From Bacteroidaceae bacterium (GTDB taxonomy: Bacteria; Bacteroidota; Bacteroidia; Bacteroidales; Bacteroidaceae), in assembly GCA_017420875.1 (NCBI GenBank), contig JAFQNW010000133.1, positions 1 through 38,625 of the forward strand: DNA of 38,625 nt, given 5' to 3'. Both the position numbers and the translations under genes were made by a program. This document shows positions 17,267 to 25,207 of this stretch, in pieces. The notes under the pieces are model-generated. The model was not told where the DNA came from. It worked only from the letters and a program-made list of their open reading frames with translations, and searched no databases. Within the stretch, counting starts at the first letter, position 1. Each line of letters opens with the position of its first letter.

Positions 17267-17327
17267 TCCGGGACCTTTCACAGGTGTTTCCTACCCGGAA
17301 CATTACCTTTGTCTTGAATATCAAGAC
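17267..17327 (-). other. Structured 5' leader of the TlpA-like gene
   Basis: Two inverted repeats lie in the roughly 100-nt leader. TCCGGG (17267-17272) pairs with CCCGGA (17294-17299) and encloses ACCT/AGGT (17273-17276 with 17282-17285). GTCTTGA (17311-17317) pairs with TCAAGAC (17321-17327) with a 3-nt loop. I do not recognise a described RNA family. It could be a cis-regulatory RNA. Confidence 0.45.
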
Positions 17328-17349
17328 GTTTAACCTTTGAAAACTGGTG

Positions 17350-17381
17350 CAAAGGTAAGGAATTCTTGATTTACTACCAAA
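17350..17381 (-). promoter_or_regulatory. Promoter of the TlpA-like gene
   Basis: On the minus strand TTTG (17378-17381), 20 bp, TACCTTTG (17350-17357). Transcription should start near 17343, giving a leader of about 100 nt. Confidence 0.75.
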
Positions 17382-17509
17382 GAAAAACGAAGAAAAATAT
17401 GTTGTTTAACATAAAATTGAACTTTTATACCCTTAAAAAGAATGTTTAAAAGATGCAATAATCAGGATTAAATTCCTTATTTTTGTACTTTCTATCAAAG
17501 TTTAAGGAT

Positions 17510-18742
17510 ATGGATACAAGTACAGAATTGATTCTGATTCGCATAACCGGTTTGGACCGTCCGGGATTGACGGCTTCGATGACGGAAATACTTTCACAGT
17601 ATGATGTGACTATTTTGGATATTGGTCAGGCAGATATTCACAGTACCCTCTCGTTGGGGATTCTCTTCAAGAGCCCGAAAAAGGATTCGGGTAACATTAT
17701 GAAAGAATTGTTGTTCAAGGCTTCGGATTTGGGCATCAACATCCGCTTCTATCCCATTACGGTGGAAGAGTATGAGGATTGGGTAAGCCGTCAGGGAAAG
17801 GACCGTTACATCCTGACCTTGCTGGGAAGAAAGCTATCAGCCAAGCAGATTTCGGCTGTGACGCATATCTTGGCAGAACAAGGATTGAATATTGATGCCA
17901 TTAAGCGTTTGACTGGTAGACAACCGTTGGATGAGGAGAAATCGAATGTACGTGCTTGTATTGAGTTTTCTGTGCGAGGAACTCCGCGTGACCGTGAAGA
18001 GATGCAGAAGGGCCTGATGCAGTTGAGTAGTGAGCTGGGGATGGACTTTTCGTTCCAGCGGGACAATATGTACCGCCGTATGCGACGCTTGATTTGCTTT
18101 GATATGGATTCGACGCTGATTCAGACTGAATGTATTGATGAATTGGCTGAGCGTGCCGGTGTGGGCGAACAAGTGCGTGCCATTACAGAAAGTGCCATGC
18201 GTGGAGAAATAGACTTCCAGGAAAGCTTTGCTCAACGGGTGGCCTTGCTGAAGGGACTGGACGAAAGTGTGATGAAAGAAATAGCCGAAACTTTGCCTAT
18301 CACCGAAGGTGTGGAAAGATTGATGTTTGTCTTGAAACGCTATGGTTATAAGATTGCAATCTTGTCGGGTGGATTTACCTATTTTGGCGAATATTTGCAG
18401 AAGAAGTTCGGTATAGATTATGTCTATGCCAATGAACTGGAAATTATTGACGGGAAACTGACCGGACGTTATTTGGGTGATGTAGTGGATGGTAAACGAA
18501 AGGCGGAATTGCTGAGACTGATTGCTCAAGTGGAGAAGGTGGATATTGCCCAGACCATTGCGGTGGGTGATGGAGCCAATGATTTGCCGATGCTTTCGTT
18601 GGCCGGATTGGGAATTGCTTTCCATGCTAAGCCCAAGGTGGTAGCCAATGCCAAGCAGTCCATCAATACCATTGGATTGGATGGTGTATTGTATTTCCTG
18701 GGATTCAAGGATTCGTACCTGGAAGAACGGGGTAAGTTATAA
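17510..18742 (+). CDS. serB: Phosphoserine phosphatase with N-terminal ACT domains
   Basis: Hydrolyses phosphoserine to serine, the last step of serine synthesis; serine is also the substrate of the palmitoyltransferase at 8548. The chosen ATG at 17510 (MDTSTELILIRITGLDRPG) gives 410 residues. The in-frame ATG at 17483 falls inside the TATTTTTG -7-like element (17478-17485) and is rejected. Two ACT-like regulatory units occupy about 5-85 and 98-185. The HAD phosphatase domain follows with DMDST at 198-202 (Asp198/Asp200) and GDGANDLP at 353-360. The DEAD-box gene follows after 26 bp, so the two are probably cotranscribed. Confidence 0.93.
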   Translation: MDTSTELILIRITGLDRPGLTASMTEILSQYDVTILDIGQADIHSTLSLGILFKSPKKDSGNIMKELLFKASDLGINIRFYPITVEEYEDWVSRQGKDRYILTLLGRKLSAKQISAVTHILAEQGLNIDAIKRLTGRQPLDEEKSNVRACIEFSVRGTPRDREEMQKGLMQLSSELGMDFSFQRDNMYRRMRRLICFDMDSTLIQTECIDELAERAGVGEQVRAITESAMRGEIDFQESFAQRVALLKGLDESVMKEIAETLPITEGVERLMFVLKRYGYKIAILSGGFTYFGEYLQKKFGIDYVYANELEIIDGKLTGRYLGDVVDGKRKAELLRLIAQVEKVDIAQTIAVGDGANDLPMLSLAGLGIAFHAKPKVVANAKQSINTIGLDGVLYFLGFKDSYLEERGKL

Positions 18743-18768
18743 ATTGATAAAGACACGATTGACATAAA

Positions 18769-20010
18769 ATGAAATTTTCGGAACTGAATCTGGATGAGAG
18801 TGTGTTGCAGGCATTGGATGCCATGAATTTTGTGGAGTGTACACCGGTGCAGGAACATACCATCCCGGTGATTTTGGAAGGACACGATTTAATAGGTGTG
18901 GCTCAGACCGGTACGGGGAAGACGGCAGCCTATCTGTTGCCCATTCTGAACCAGTTGAATAAAGGTACTTATCCGGCGGATGCCATCAATTGCATTGTGA
19001 TGGCTCCTACTCGCGAACTGGCTCAGCAGATTGACCAGCAGATGGAAGGATTTTCGTATTTTATGCCTGCTTCGAGTGTAGCAGTGTATGGGGGAAACGA
19101 TGGAATACGCTTTGAACAGGAAAAGCGTGGGTTGACTTTGGGAGCAGATGTGGTCATCGCAACTCCCGGACGATTGATCAGTCATTTGAGCTTGGGATAT
19201 GTAGATTTGTCGAAAGTCTCGTTTTTTATATTGGATGAGGCCGACCGTATGCTGGATATGGGCTTTTACGACGACATTATGCAGATTGTAAAGTTCTTGC
19301 CCCAGAAACGGCAGACCATCATGTTCTCGGCTACCATGCCGACCAAGATTCAGCAATTGGCACAAACAATTCTTCATGAACCGGTGGAGGTGAAATTGGC
19401 TGTATCCAAACCGGCGGATAAAATTATCCAGACGGCTTATGTTTGTTACGAAAACCAGAAATTGGGAATCATCCAATCTCTTTTTCAGGATCAGGCTCCG
19501 GAACGCGTCATCGTTTTTGCGTCTTCCAAACTGAAGGTGAAGGAAGTAACCCAGGCATTTATGCGAATGAAGCTGAATGTGGGAGAAATGCATTCGGATT
19601 TGGAGCAAGCACAGCGTGACCAGATTATGCGAGAATTCAAGAGTGGACGTATCCATATTCTGGTAGCGACCGACATCGTATCCCGTGGTATTGACATTGA
19701 TGACATTCGGCTGGTCATCAACTATGATGTTCCACATGATTGTGAAGACTATGTACACCGTATTGGCCGTACAGCCCGTGCTAACCACGATGGGTGTGCC
19801 ATTACGTTTGTAAGTGAAAAGGATCAGACTTCTTTCAAGGCTATTGAAGATTTTCTGGAAAAGCGTATTTATAAGATTCCTGTGCCTGAAGAATTGGGAG
19901 AAGCCCCGGAATATGCTCCTAAAGTCTCATCCAGAGGCAAGAAAAGATATGGTGCCAAGGGAAAGAAGTCGGGTGGAAATTTCCGTCGGAAAGATACTCG
20001 TAAATCCTAA
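18769..20010 (+). CDS. DEAD-box RNA helicase, RhlE-like
   Basis: A 413-residue ATP-dependent RNA helicase, probably acting in ribosome assembly or mRNA turnover. Motifs: Q-motif region around FVECTPVQEHTIP (21-33), Walker A AQTGTGKT at 45-52, PTRELAQQ at 80-87, DEAD at 156-159, SAT at 187-189 and HRIGRTAR at 330-337. The C-terminal tail (about 385-413) is rich in Lys, Arg and Gly, a non-specific RNA-binding extension usual in RhlE-type proteins. It follows serB in the same direction. No clear terminator lies in the 40 bp before the convergent DUF4738 gene. Confidence 0.93.
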   Translation: MKFSELNLDESVLQALDAMNFVECTPVQEHTIPVILEGHDLIGVAQTGTGKTAAYLLPILNQLNKGTYPADAINCIVMAPTRELAQQIDQQMEGFSYFMPASSVAVYGGNDGIRFEQEKRGLTLGADVVIATPGRLISHLSLGYVDLSKVSFFILDEADRMLDMGFYDDIMQIVKFLPQKRQTIMFSATMPTKIQQLAQTILHEPVEVKLAVSKPADKIIQTAYVCYENQKLGIIQSLFQDQAPERVIVFASSKLKVKEVTQAFMRMKLNVGEMHSDLEQAQRDQIMREFKSGRIHILVATDIVSRGIDIDDIRLVINYDVPHDCEDYVHRIGRTARANHDGCAITFVSEKDQTSFKAIEDFLEKRIYKIPVPEELGEAPEYAPKVSSRGKKRYGAKGKKSGGNFRRKDTRKS

Positions 20011-20050
20011 AAACTCTTCTATTTCGTGATGTTCTGACGGCTCTAGCTCT

Positions 20051-20851
20051 TTATTCAGCCAATTCGTAGGTAATCTCTCCGTTGAAGGATACGTAAAGGT
20101 TTATCAGGTAGCAGGAGGCGGCGTTGGGGATGCATAGCGTGGCCTGATAATGATATCCGCGAGCATTGACATTTACGAAGTCCATATCGGATAAGATGGC
20201 TCGTTGGCAGAAGTCATCCGGTATAAGGCCGGAAAAGTCTTGCTTACGGATGTCTTTTGCAAATAACTCGTTTTTCCCTTCATACACACAGATGTGGATG
20301 ATGTTATCGTAGTAAATGTTGTCCACTTCCAAACCTTCTTCAGATAAGGTGGGTTGATAAACTTTGATGCTGGATGGATTGATATAGGCATATCCTCGGT
20401 ATCTTACCTGGTTGTAATACACCACTTTGTCCTTCATCATGACTGCTTGAGATTCGGTGGAATGAAGTTCGTCGGGCTGTTCGAAGTTGATAGAATCGGC
20501 AGCAGTTTCTGCTTTTCTCAGTTGAAGAATATCTCCTAAAGTAGATTGTATCCAGAAACTATAGGCGTTTTGTTTCTTGATGTGATAGCTGGTGGTTTGA
20601 GAACCATACGTTTTCAGTGAGTCTTTGATGACCTTGAAAGATACAGGTGCTATGGAGGCATCGGTGTAGTAAATGGTGTCTCCCTGGATGCGGAAAATGG
20701 GGTCGGACGTCACATCGTCCATCCACAAGCCTTGAAGCAATTGTTTGGCGGTAGTATCTTCCTTTTCGGATACAGGTTGCGTATTCGAAACTGAAGAACA
20801 AGCTGAAAGCATTGCTCCCAAGATGATTCCTAACATCCATTTTGTTTTCAT
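20051..20851 (-). CDS. DUF4738 lipoprotein
   Basis: A 266-residue protein starting at the ATG at 20851 (MKTKWMLGIILGAMLSAC). The lipobox LSAC puts the lipidated cysteine at residue 18. A longer in-frame reading to 21487 would cross the divergent gene and is not real. The mature part is beta-rich with an initial small repeat-like segment (LLQGLWMDDVTSDPIFRIQGDTIYY) common in DUF4738 proteins of Bacteroidales, whose function is unknown. A TATTTTTG -7-like element lies at 20888-20895 (minus strand). It shares the 120-bp intergenic region with the HU-CCDC81/SPOR gene. Confidence 0.8.
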   Translation of the reverse strand: MKTKWMLGIILGAMLSACSSVSNTQPVSEKEDTTAKQLLQGLWMDDVTSDPIFRIQGDTIYYTDASIAPVSFKVIKDSLKTYGSQTTSYHIKKQNAYSFWIQSTLGDILQLRKAETAADSINFEQPDELHSTESQAVMMKDKVVYYNQVRYRGYAYINPSSIKVYQPTLSEEGLEVDNIYYDNIIHICVYEGKNELFAKDIRKQDFSGLIPDDFCQRAILSDMDFVNVNARGYHYQATLCIPNAASCYLINLYVSFNGEITYELAE

Positions 20852-20959
20852 TGGCTTCTTCTTGTTTAATGAAACAATTACGTTATACAAAAATACAACA
20901 TTTCGGGCATTGGTGTTCATTTTGTTGATGGAAAATGTCGGGAAATGGAATAAAAATCT

Positions 20960-20967
20960 TATTTTTG
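20960..20967 (+). promoter_or_regulatory. Possible -7 element very close to the HU-CCDC81/SPOR start
   Basis: TATTTTTG fits TAnnTTTG but ends only 4 bp before the ATG at 20972. If used, the mRNA would be leaderless or nearly so. No TTTG sits at the right distance upstream, so this is tentative. Confidence 0.35.
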
Positions 20968-20971
20968 CATT

Positions 20972-22117
20972 ATGATTGAACTTTCTAGACATATTGAAAT
21001 CTTGTTGTTGGAAAATGATTGTGTGGTTGTTCCCGAACTTGGCGGGTTCATTGCACACTATCAACCGGCTCGTTATGTGGAAGATGAAGGTATTTTTCTT
21101 CCTCCGATGCGTACGATTGGGTTCAATCCTCAGTTGACCATGAATGACGGGTTGTTGGCACAATCCTACATGGAAACTTATCATACCGATTTTCCGGATG
21201 CAAACAGAAAGATTGCAGGTAAAGTAGAGGAACTGAAAGAAACTCTCTATAAAGAAGGAACTGTCGAACTGCACGGTGTGGGTGAATTGCGTTATAATAT
21301 TCGGGGGGCTTATGAATTCCATTCGCAAGAAAATGGCATCCTCTCTCCTGCCCTTTATGGGCTGGATAGCTTCAGAATGTCTAGACTGACTGAAGTGACA
21401 ACAGATGAAGTGGAAAGTAATGCCGAACCGACACCAGTGGTTGCATTGCCAGTGAAGGAAAAGAAGGAAATTCGTTTGAATCCGCATTGGTTGGGAAATG
21501 CAGTAGCCGTTGCTGTAGCTGCTGTTCTCTTCTTTATTTTATCTGTTCCGGTAGAAAACACCTATGTGGATAAAGGTAATTATGCGTCTTTGGGAACAGA
21601 TTGTTTGTTTGATGCTATTCGTTCTCAGTCCATGGCGGCTACATTGGTGGGCCAACCTGTTGTTGAACTTCCTCAGAAGAAGAACCTGAAACCGGTGGCT
21701 GTAAGGGTGGAAAAGGTACAACCGGCCACAAAGCAAGTTGAAGCCGTTCGGCCAGAGGTGAAAAGAATAGAAAAGGTGAATTCGGAAAAGCCGAAAGCAA
21801 AGGTTGAGGCTAATAAAACAACGGTAAAGGAATCCAAGGCTAAAGCTGTTCCTGCTAAAGCTTCAGAGAAAAAAACGGTTCAACCTAAAAAGAATTATCA
21901 TATTATTGTAGCCAGTTTGCCTACTTCTTCGGATGCTCAACGAATGTTGCAAACCTTCCAAAAGCAGGGATATACCGATGCGAAGGTCGTAGAGGGTGGC
22001 GGACGTTTCCGGATTGCTTTGTATAGTTATTCGGATAAAGCGGTTGCCTATCAGAAGATAAACGATTTGAAGCGGCAGGAAGTTTTTAAGAGTGCCTGGA
22101 TGCTTAGCTCTAAATAA
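20972..22117 (+). CDS. HU-CCDC81/SPOR domain membrane protein
   Basis: A 381-residue single-pass membrane protein. Residues 1-140 hold the two HU-like domains described for bacterial CCDC81-type proteins (start ELSRHIEILLLENDCVVVPELGGFIAHY; second unit with GTVELHGVGELRYN). One transmembrane helix follows at about 175-194, then a long Lys/Val/Pro/Ala-rich linker (about 215-303). The C-terminus (about 305-381, YHIIVASLPTSSDAQRMLQTFQKQGY) is a SPOR domain, which binds denuded peptidoglycan at division sites. The topology suggests a cytoplasmic HU part tethered to cell-wall-binding SPOR. First gene of a three-gene operon, with 8-bp gaps to the FHA gene and from it to the DUF456 gene. Confidence 0.85.
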   Translation: MIELSRHIEILLLENDCVVVPELGGFIAHYQPARYVEDEGIFLPPMRTIGFNPQLTMNDGLLAQSYMETYHTDFPDANRKIAGKVEELKETLYKEGTVELHGVGELRYNIRGAYEFHSQENGILSPALYGLDSFRMSRLTEVTTDEVESNAEPTPVVALPVKEKKEIRLNPHWLGNAVAVAVAAVLFFILSVPVENTYVDKGNYASLGTDCLFDAIRSQSMAATLVGQPVVELPQKKNLKPVAVRVEKVQPATKQVEAVRPEVKRIEKVNSEKPKAKVEANKTTVKESKAKAVPAKASEKKTVQPKKNYHIIVASLPTSSDAQRMLQTFQKQGYTDAKVVEGGGRFRIALYSYSDKAVAYQKINDLKRQEVFKSAWMLSSK

Positions 22118-22125
22118 ACGATTTC

Positions 22126-22647
22126 ATGAAAAGAATTCTTTGTCCCAAGTGTGATAACTATATCACCTTTGATGAAACAAAATATACGGAAGGTCAATCA
22201 CTCGTTTTTATCTGTGAACATTGTAAGAAACAGTTCAGTATCCGAATTGGTCGTACAAAGTTGAAAGCTACTCGTAAGGAAGAGGTGTTGGACGAACAGG
22301 CTAATGCTCAGGATTTTGGTAGTGTGGTTGTGGTTGAGAATGTATTTGGGTACAAGCAGGTACATCCATTGAAAGAAGGTGATAATGTGATTGGCCGAAG
22401 AAATAAGGGTACGGAAGTAGATGTGGCGATTGAAACTTCGGACCCCAGTATGGATCGGAAACACTGCGTGATTCATGTAGCACGTAACAAGCAAGGGAAA
22501 CTGAATTACACGTTGCGTGACAACCAAAGTGTGACCGGTACTTTTTTGATGAATGAAATCTTGGGCCCTAAAGACCGGGTGCGACTCGAAGAAGGTGCTA
22601 TCATTACGTTGGGTGCAACGACTCTAATACTTCGAATAGCAGAATAA
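22126..22647 (+). CDS. Zinc-ribbon FHA-domain protein
   Basis: A 173-residue cytoplasmic protein. The N-terminal zinc ribbon has two CxxC knuckles (Cys6/Cys9 and Cys30/Cys33). The C-terminal forkhead-associated domain (about 66-172) shows the phosphothreonine-binding pattern NVIGRR (87-92), then SDPSMDRKHCVI (105-116) and the later N-x-SVTGTFLMN loop. FHA domains read phospho-Thr on partner proteins and so imply a Ser/Thr kinase elsewhere; none is encoded here. It lies between the SPOR-domain and DUF456 genes with 8-bp gaps, so the three products may share an envelope or division role. The partner is unknown. Confidence 0.87.
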   Translation: MKRILCPKCDNYITFDETKYTEGQSLVFICEHCKKQFSIRIGRTKLKATRKEEVLDEQANAQDFGSVVVVENVFGYKQVHPLKEGDNVIGRRNKGTEVDVAIETSDPSMDRKHCVIHVARNKQGKLNYTLRDNQSVTGTFLMNEILGPKDRVRLEEGAIITLGATTLILRIAE

Positions 22648-22655
22648 GCAGATTA

Positions 22656-23132
22656 ATGATGGAGATTTTTGTTATTATCCTTTCTTTCCTGATGTTGTTG
22701 GGTGGATTGGCAGGATGTGTGTTGCCGGTACTTCCGGGTGTAACACTATCTTTTGCCGGGTTATTGCTTTTACATTTGCTAGGACCTGTCTCCTTTTCCT
22801 ATTATCAGTTGGGAGGATGGCTTTTGCTGGTTGTCTTGTTACAGGTATTGGATTATGTCACTCCTATGTTGGGTAGCAAGTATGGAGGCGGTACAGCTTA
22901 TGGTAATCGAGGTTGTTTGGCCGGTACTATTTTGGGATTGTTCTTTATGCCATGGGGAATTATAGCCGGTCCTTTTATTGGGGCAGTCGTTGGTGAACTG
23001 CTTGGTGGAAGTGAGTTTCATCGTGCGTTGCGTGCCGGTATCGGATCGTTACTCGGTTTTGTGCTAGGAACTTTGTTGAAGGTATTGGTTTGTATTTATT
23101 TTATGGTAGAATGTATCAATGCCTTGGTTTGA
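22656..23132 (+). CDS. DUF456 integral membrane protein
   Basis: A 158-residue, highly hydrophobic protein with about four transmembrane segments (roughly 3-25, 28-46, 50-68 and a long Gly-rich stretch 85-155). The Gly-rich repeats GLFFMPWGIIAGPFIGAVVGELLGG are characteristic of DUF456, a small membrane family of unknown function. Two adjacent ATGs (22656 and 22659) are possible starts. Its stop codon lies inside the left arm of a strong terminator. Last gene of the HU/SPOR-FHA operon. Confidence 0.85.
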   Translation: MMEIFVIILSFLMLLGGLAGCVLPVLPGVTLSFAGLLLLHLLGPVSFSYYQLGGWLLLVVLLQVLDYVTPMLGSKYGGGTAYGNRGCLAGTILGLFFMPWGIIAGPFIGAVVGELLGGSEFHRALRAGIGSLLGFVLGTLLKVLVCIYFMVECINALV

Positions 23133-23179
23133 TAAAAATGAAAGAGGGATGTAAAAAACATCCCTCTTTCATTTTTATC
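23131..23179. terminator. Bidirectional terminator overlapping two stop codons
   Basis: A perfect 22-bp stem (23131-23152 with 23158-23179) and a 5-nt A loop. The left arm begins within the DUF456 TGA and the right arm ends within the stop codon of the convergent barrel gene, an unusually compact arrangement. Confidence 0.92.
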
Positions 23180-23621
23180 AGAATTTATAGTTTACGCCTA
23201 AAGAGAAAAACGTTTCATCAAAATCGCTTACCCATTGGTATTTGGCTTCTGCAAACGCAGACCATTGCGAATTGATGCTGTAGCGTGCTCCCACACCAAC
23301 GTTTGCTCCTATCTTGTTGTAGTCGCTACCAATTTCAGGAGCCCAATGGAACCATAACAAACCAACCATCGGATATACAGTCCAGTTCTGATCCAATTCA
23401 AAATTATAGTGGAAATCACCATCTATAGTAAAGACTGTTCCATCGCTAAAATAATAATTGAAGTTGGGAGCAAAATCAATATTTTCAAGAATAGGCATGG
23501 TAATACCAACTCCCAGACCGAAATCTCCACGTAGATTAGCTTTGACATCTACCGATTTGATCTGAGCCATTGCGGACATAGTCATTACGCACATGACCGC
23601 CATTAGAAATAATTTCTTCAT
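23178..23621 (-). CDS. Small outer-membrane beta-barrel protein
   Basis: A 147-residue exported protein with signal peptide MKKLFLMAVMCVMTMSAMAQ (cleavage after AMA). The rest consists of about eight short amphipathic strands (FGLGVGITMPI, IDFAPNFNYYF, TVYPMVGLLWF, AFAEAKYQWV) and ends in FSLGVNYKF; the C-terminal Phe is typical of barrels folded by BamA. It resembles small OmpA/opacity-type barrels. No ligand can be inferred. A TAACTTTG -7-like element lies at 23656-23663 (minus strand). Confidence 0.8.
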   Translation of the reverse strand: MKKLFLMAVMCVMTMSAMAQIKSVDVKANLRGDFGLGVGITMPILENIDFAPNFNYYFSDGTVFTIDGDFHYNFELDQNWTVYPMVGLLWFHWAPEIGSDYNKIGANVGVGARYSINSQWSAFAEAKYQWVSDFDETFFSLGVNYKF

Positions 23622-23728
23622 AAATGTAGTTTTTAATTAGTTAATGTTGCATTTACAAAGTTAATTTTTTCAAGTGAAATTAGTCGTGTCAGCTAGTTAA
23701 AAAATATCAATGACATCCAAATGGAACA

Positions 23729-25063
23729 CTATTCCCATAATTTAAATAGATCTTTATCTCCCCAATACCAATGTGTTTGGCTGGCAATGGTATTCTTGTA
23801 GCGATGTAGGGGCATGATGGTTTCGTTGCCCTTTAGGTTGGTGATGATGGGAGATGTAAACGATTTCTCGCTATTGTCTGGAATGACTGAGGTATAACGA
23901 AATTCATAGCCTTTCCATTCGTTCGAAGCAATACTCAGCTTTCTATAACCTGATCTAGGTCGGGAAAGGGAAGCGATTGTTGTGTGGATAGGAAATATAT
24001 CGCACATGGCATAGGCAGTACCTCCTTCACGAGCCGTCGGGGTTTGACCCAAATAGCTGGCTCCTCCTCCTTCGGCCAAGATGCGTCCTCCGTTTTCGGC
24101 ATATTCCTTGATGGATTCCATCATACTTTTCCGGCGATGGAGTTGACGGGCAAACAATTCGATATATCCTCCTGGAAGGTATACTAAATCGGCTTCAGGA
24201 AGTTCATGACCATGTACAGGACTAAAATAGGTAATGTTGCCAATTTGATTGAGTCGGGCAATGTTTTCACGATAGGTGAAGTTGAAGGCAGAATCCTTGG
24301 CTATAGCGATTCGTATTTTCTTTGATGGAATAATCTGATCTTCGAACTCTGCATCCGAATGGTATGGCAAGGTATATTGGCATGGAAAGCTACGGTTGCA
24401 TCGGTTTAGAATCCGATCCAAATCGATGTGGCTTTCAATGAGTTTTGCTATTTGATTGACTTGCTCATCCATTTGTTGGCGGGTAGCTTGCGTCCAACTG
24501 GTATGTTTGGAAGGAAGCTTGAATATCTCGGATGAAGGTATATATCCCAAGCAATCTACTCCTGCATCGGCACAAGCTTCACGAAGGTGCATGAAATGAG
24601 CAGCAGAGGACACCTGGTTGAATATAACACCGGCAATTCGGACTCCACTACAGAAGTGTTTGAAACCATAAATGATGGGGGCAGTCGAATAACCTGCCAT
24701 TCGGGCATTGATGAGCAGTATGATGGGAAGATTCAATAACTTGGCCATCTCGGCACTGCTACCTTGCATCCGTCGATAGCCGTCAAATAAGGCAGCTACT
24801 CCCTCGGTGATGCATACGTCCGCTTTTTCACCATATTTATTATATAGGTGTTGAACGTGTGTGTGTGACGACATCCATGTATCCAGGTTCACCGATTCGC
24901 AACCGGCAGAAAGAGATAATAGTTGGGGGTCGAGAAAATCAGGACCAGCTTTGTAGGTTTGTATCTTGAGACCTCGTTTTTGCAATGCCCGTGATAAACC
25001 CATAGCGAGAATGGTCTTTCCGCTACCGGCTGTTACTGCACTGATCAAAAATTGAGGTTTCAT
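23729..25063 (-). CDS. cbiA: CbiA/CobB-like cobyrinate a,c-diamide synthase with altered glutaminase site
   Basis: A 444-residue two-domain protein. The N-terminal ATP-binding dethiobiotin-synthetase-like domain has the P-loop TAGSGKT at 11-17, KAGPDFLDP at 38-46 and EGVAALFDG at 87-95. The C-terminal class I glutaminase-like domain (about 250-444) has LPGGY. The family amidates the a and c side chains of the corrin ring, using ammonia from glutamine. The nucleophile motif, normally AECGG, reads AEGGGASYLG, so Gly332 stands where the catalytic Cys belongs; only one His (431) remains in the C-terminal THWYW. Glutamine use is therefore doubtful. No other corrin gene and no recognisable cobalamin riboswitch lies nearby. 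A TATCTTTG -7-like element lies at 25093-25100. Confidence 0.82.
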   Translation of the reverse strand: MKPQFLISAVTAGSGKTILAMGLSRALQKRGLKIQTYKAGPDFLDPQLLSLSAGCESVNLDTWMSSHTHVQHLYNKYGEKADVCITEGVAALFDGYRRMQGSSAEMAKLLNLPIILLINARMAGYSTAPIIYGFKHFCSGVRIAGVIFNQVSSAAHFMHLREACADAGVDCLGYIPSSEIFKLPSKHTSWTQATRQQMDEQVNQIAKLIESHIDLDRILNRCNRSFPCQYTLPYHSDAEFEDQIIPSKKIRIAIAKDSAFNFTYRENIARLNQIGNITYFSPVHGHELPEADLVYLPGGYIELFARQLHRRKSMMESIKEYAENGGRILAEGGGASYLGQTPTAREGGTAYAMCDIFPIHTTIASLSRPRSGYRKLSIASNEWKGYEFRYTSVIPDNSEKSFTSPIITNLKGNETIMPLHRYKNTIASQTHWYWGDKDLFKLWE

Positions 25064-25207
25064 CGATAATTCATGTTTTTTTATAGATTATGCAAAGATA
25101 AAACTTAAAACTGATTCATTGCTTTTAAAAGGATAGAAAAGATTTTGTATATTTGCGTTTCTTTTAGAAAGATGATAAATCTTTCGCTTAATTAGGACTC
25201 TGTTGAA

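Noticed and set aside
17483..17509. Upstream ATG of serB
   Set aside because: It lies within the TATTTTTG promoter element and adds residues not fitting the ACT domain start.
20852..21487. A 5' extension of the DUF4738 gene into the divergent SPOR gene
   Set aside because: The lipoprotein signal begins at 20851 and the extension would run antisense through a real gene.
25064..25207. Cobalamin riboswitch upstream of the cbiA-like gene
   Set aside because: I looked for the conserved B12-box type core in the roughly 140 bp and see only A/T-rich DNA with promoter-like elements for both genes.
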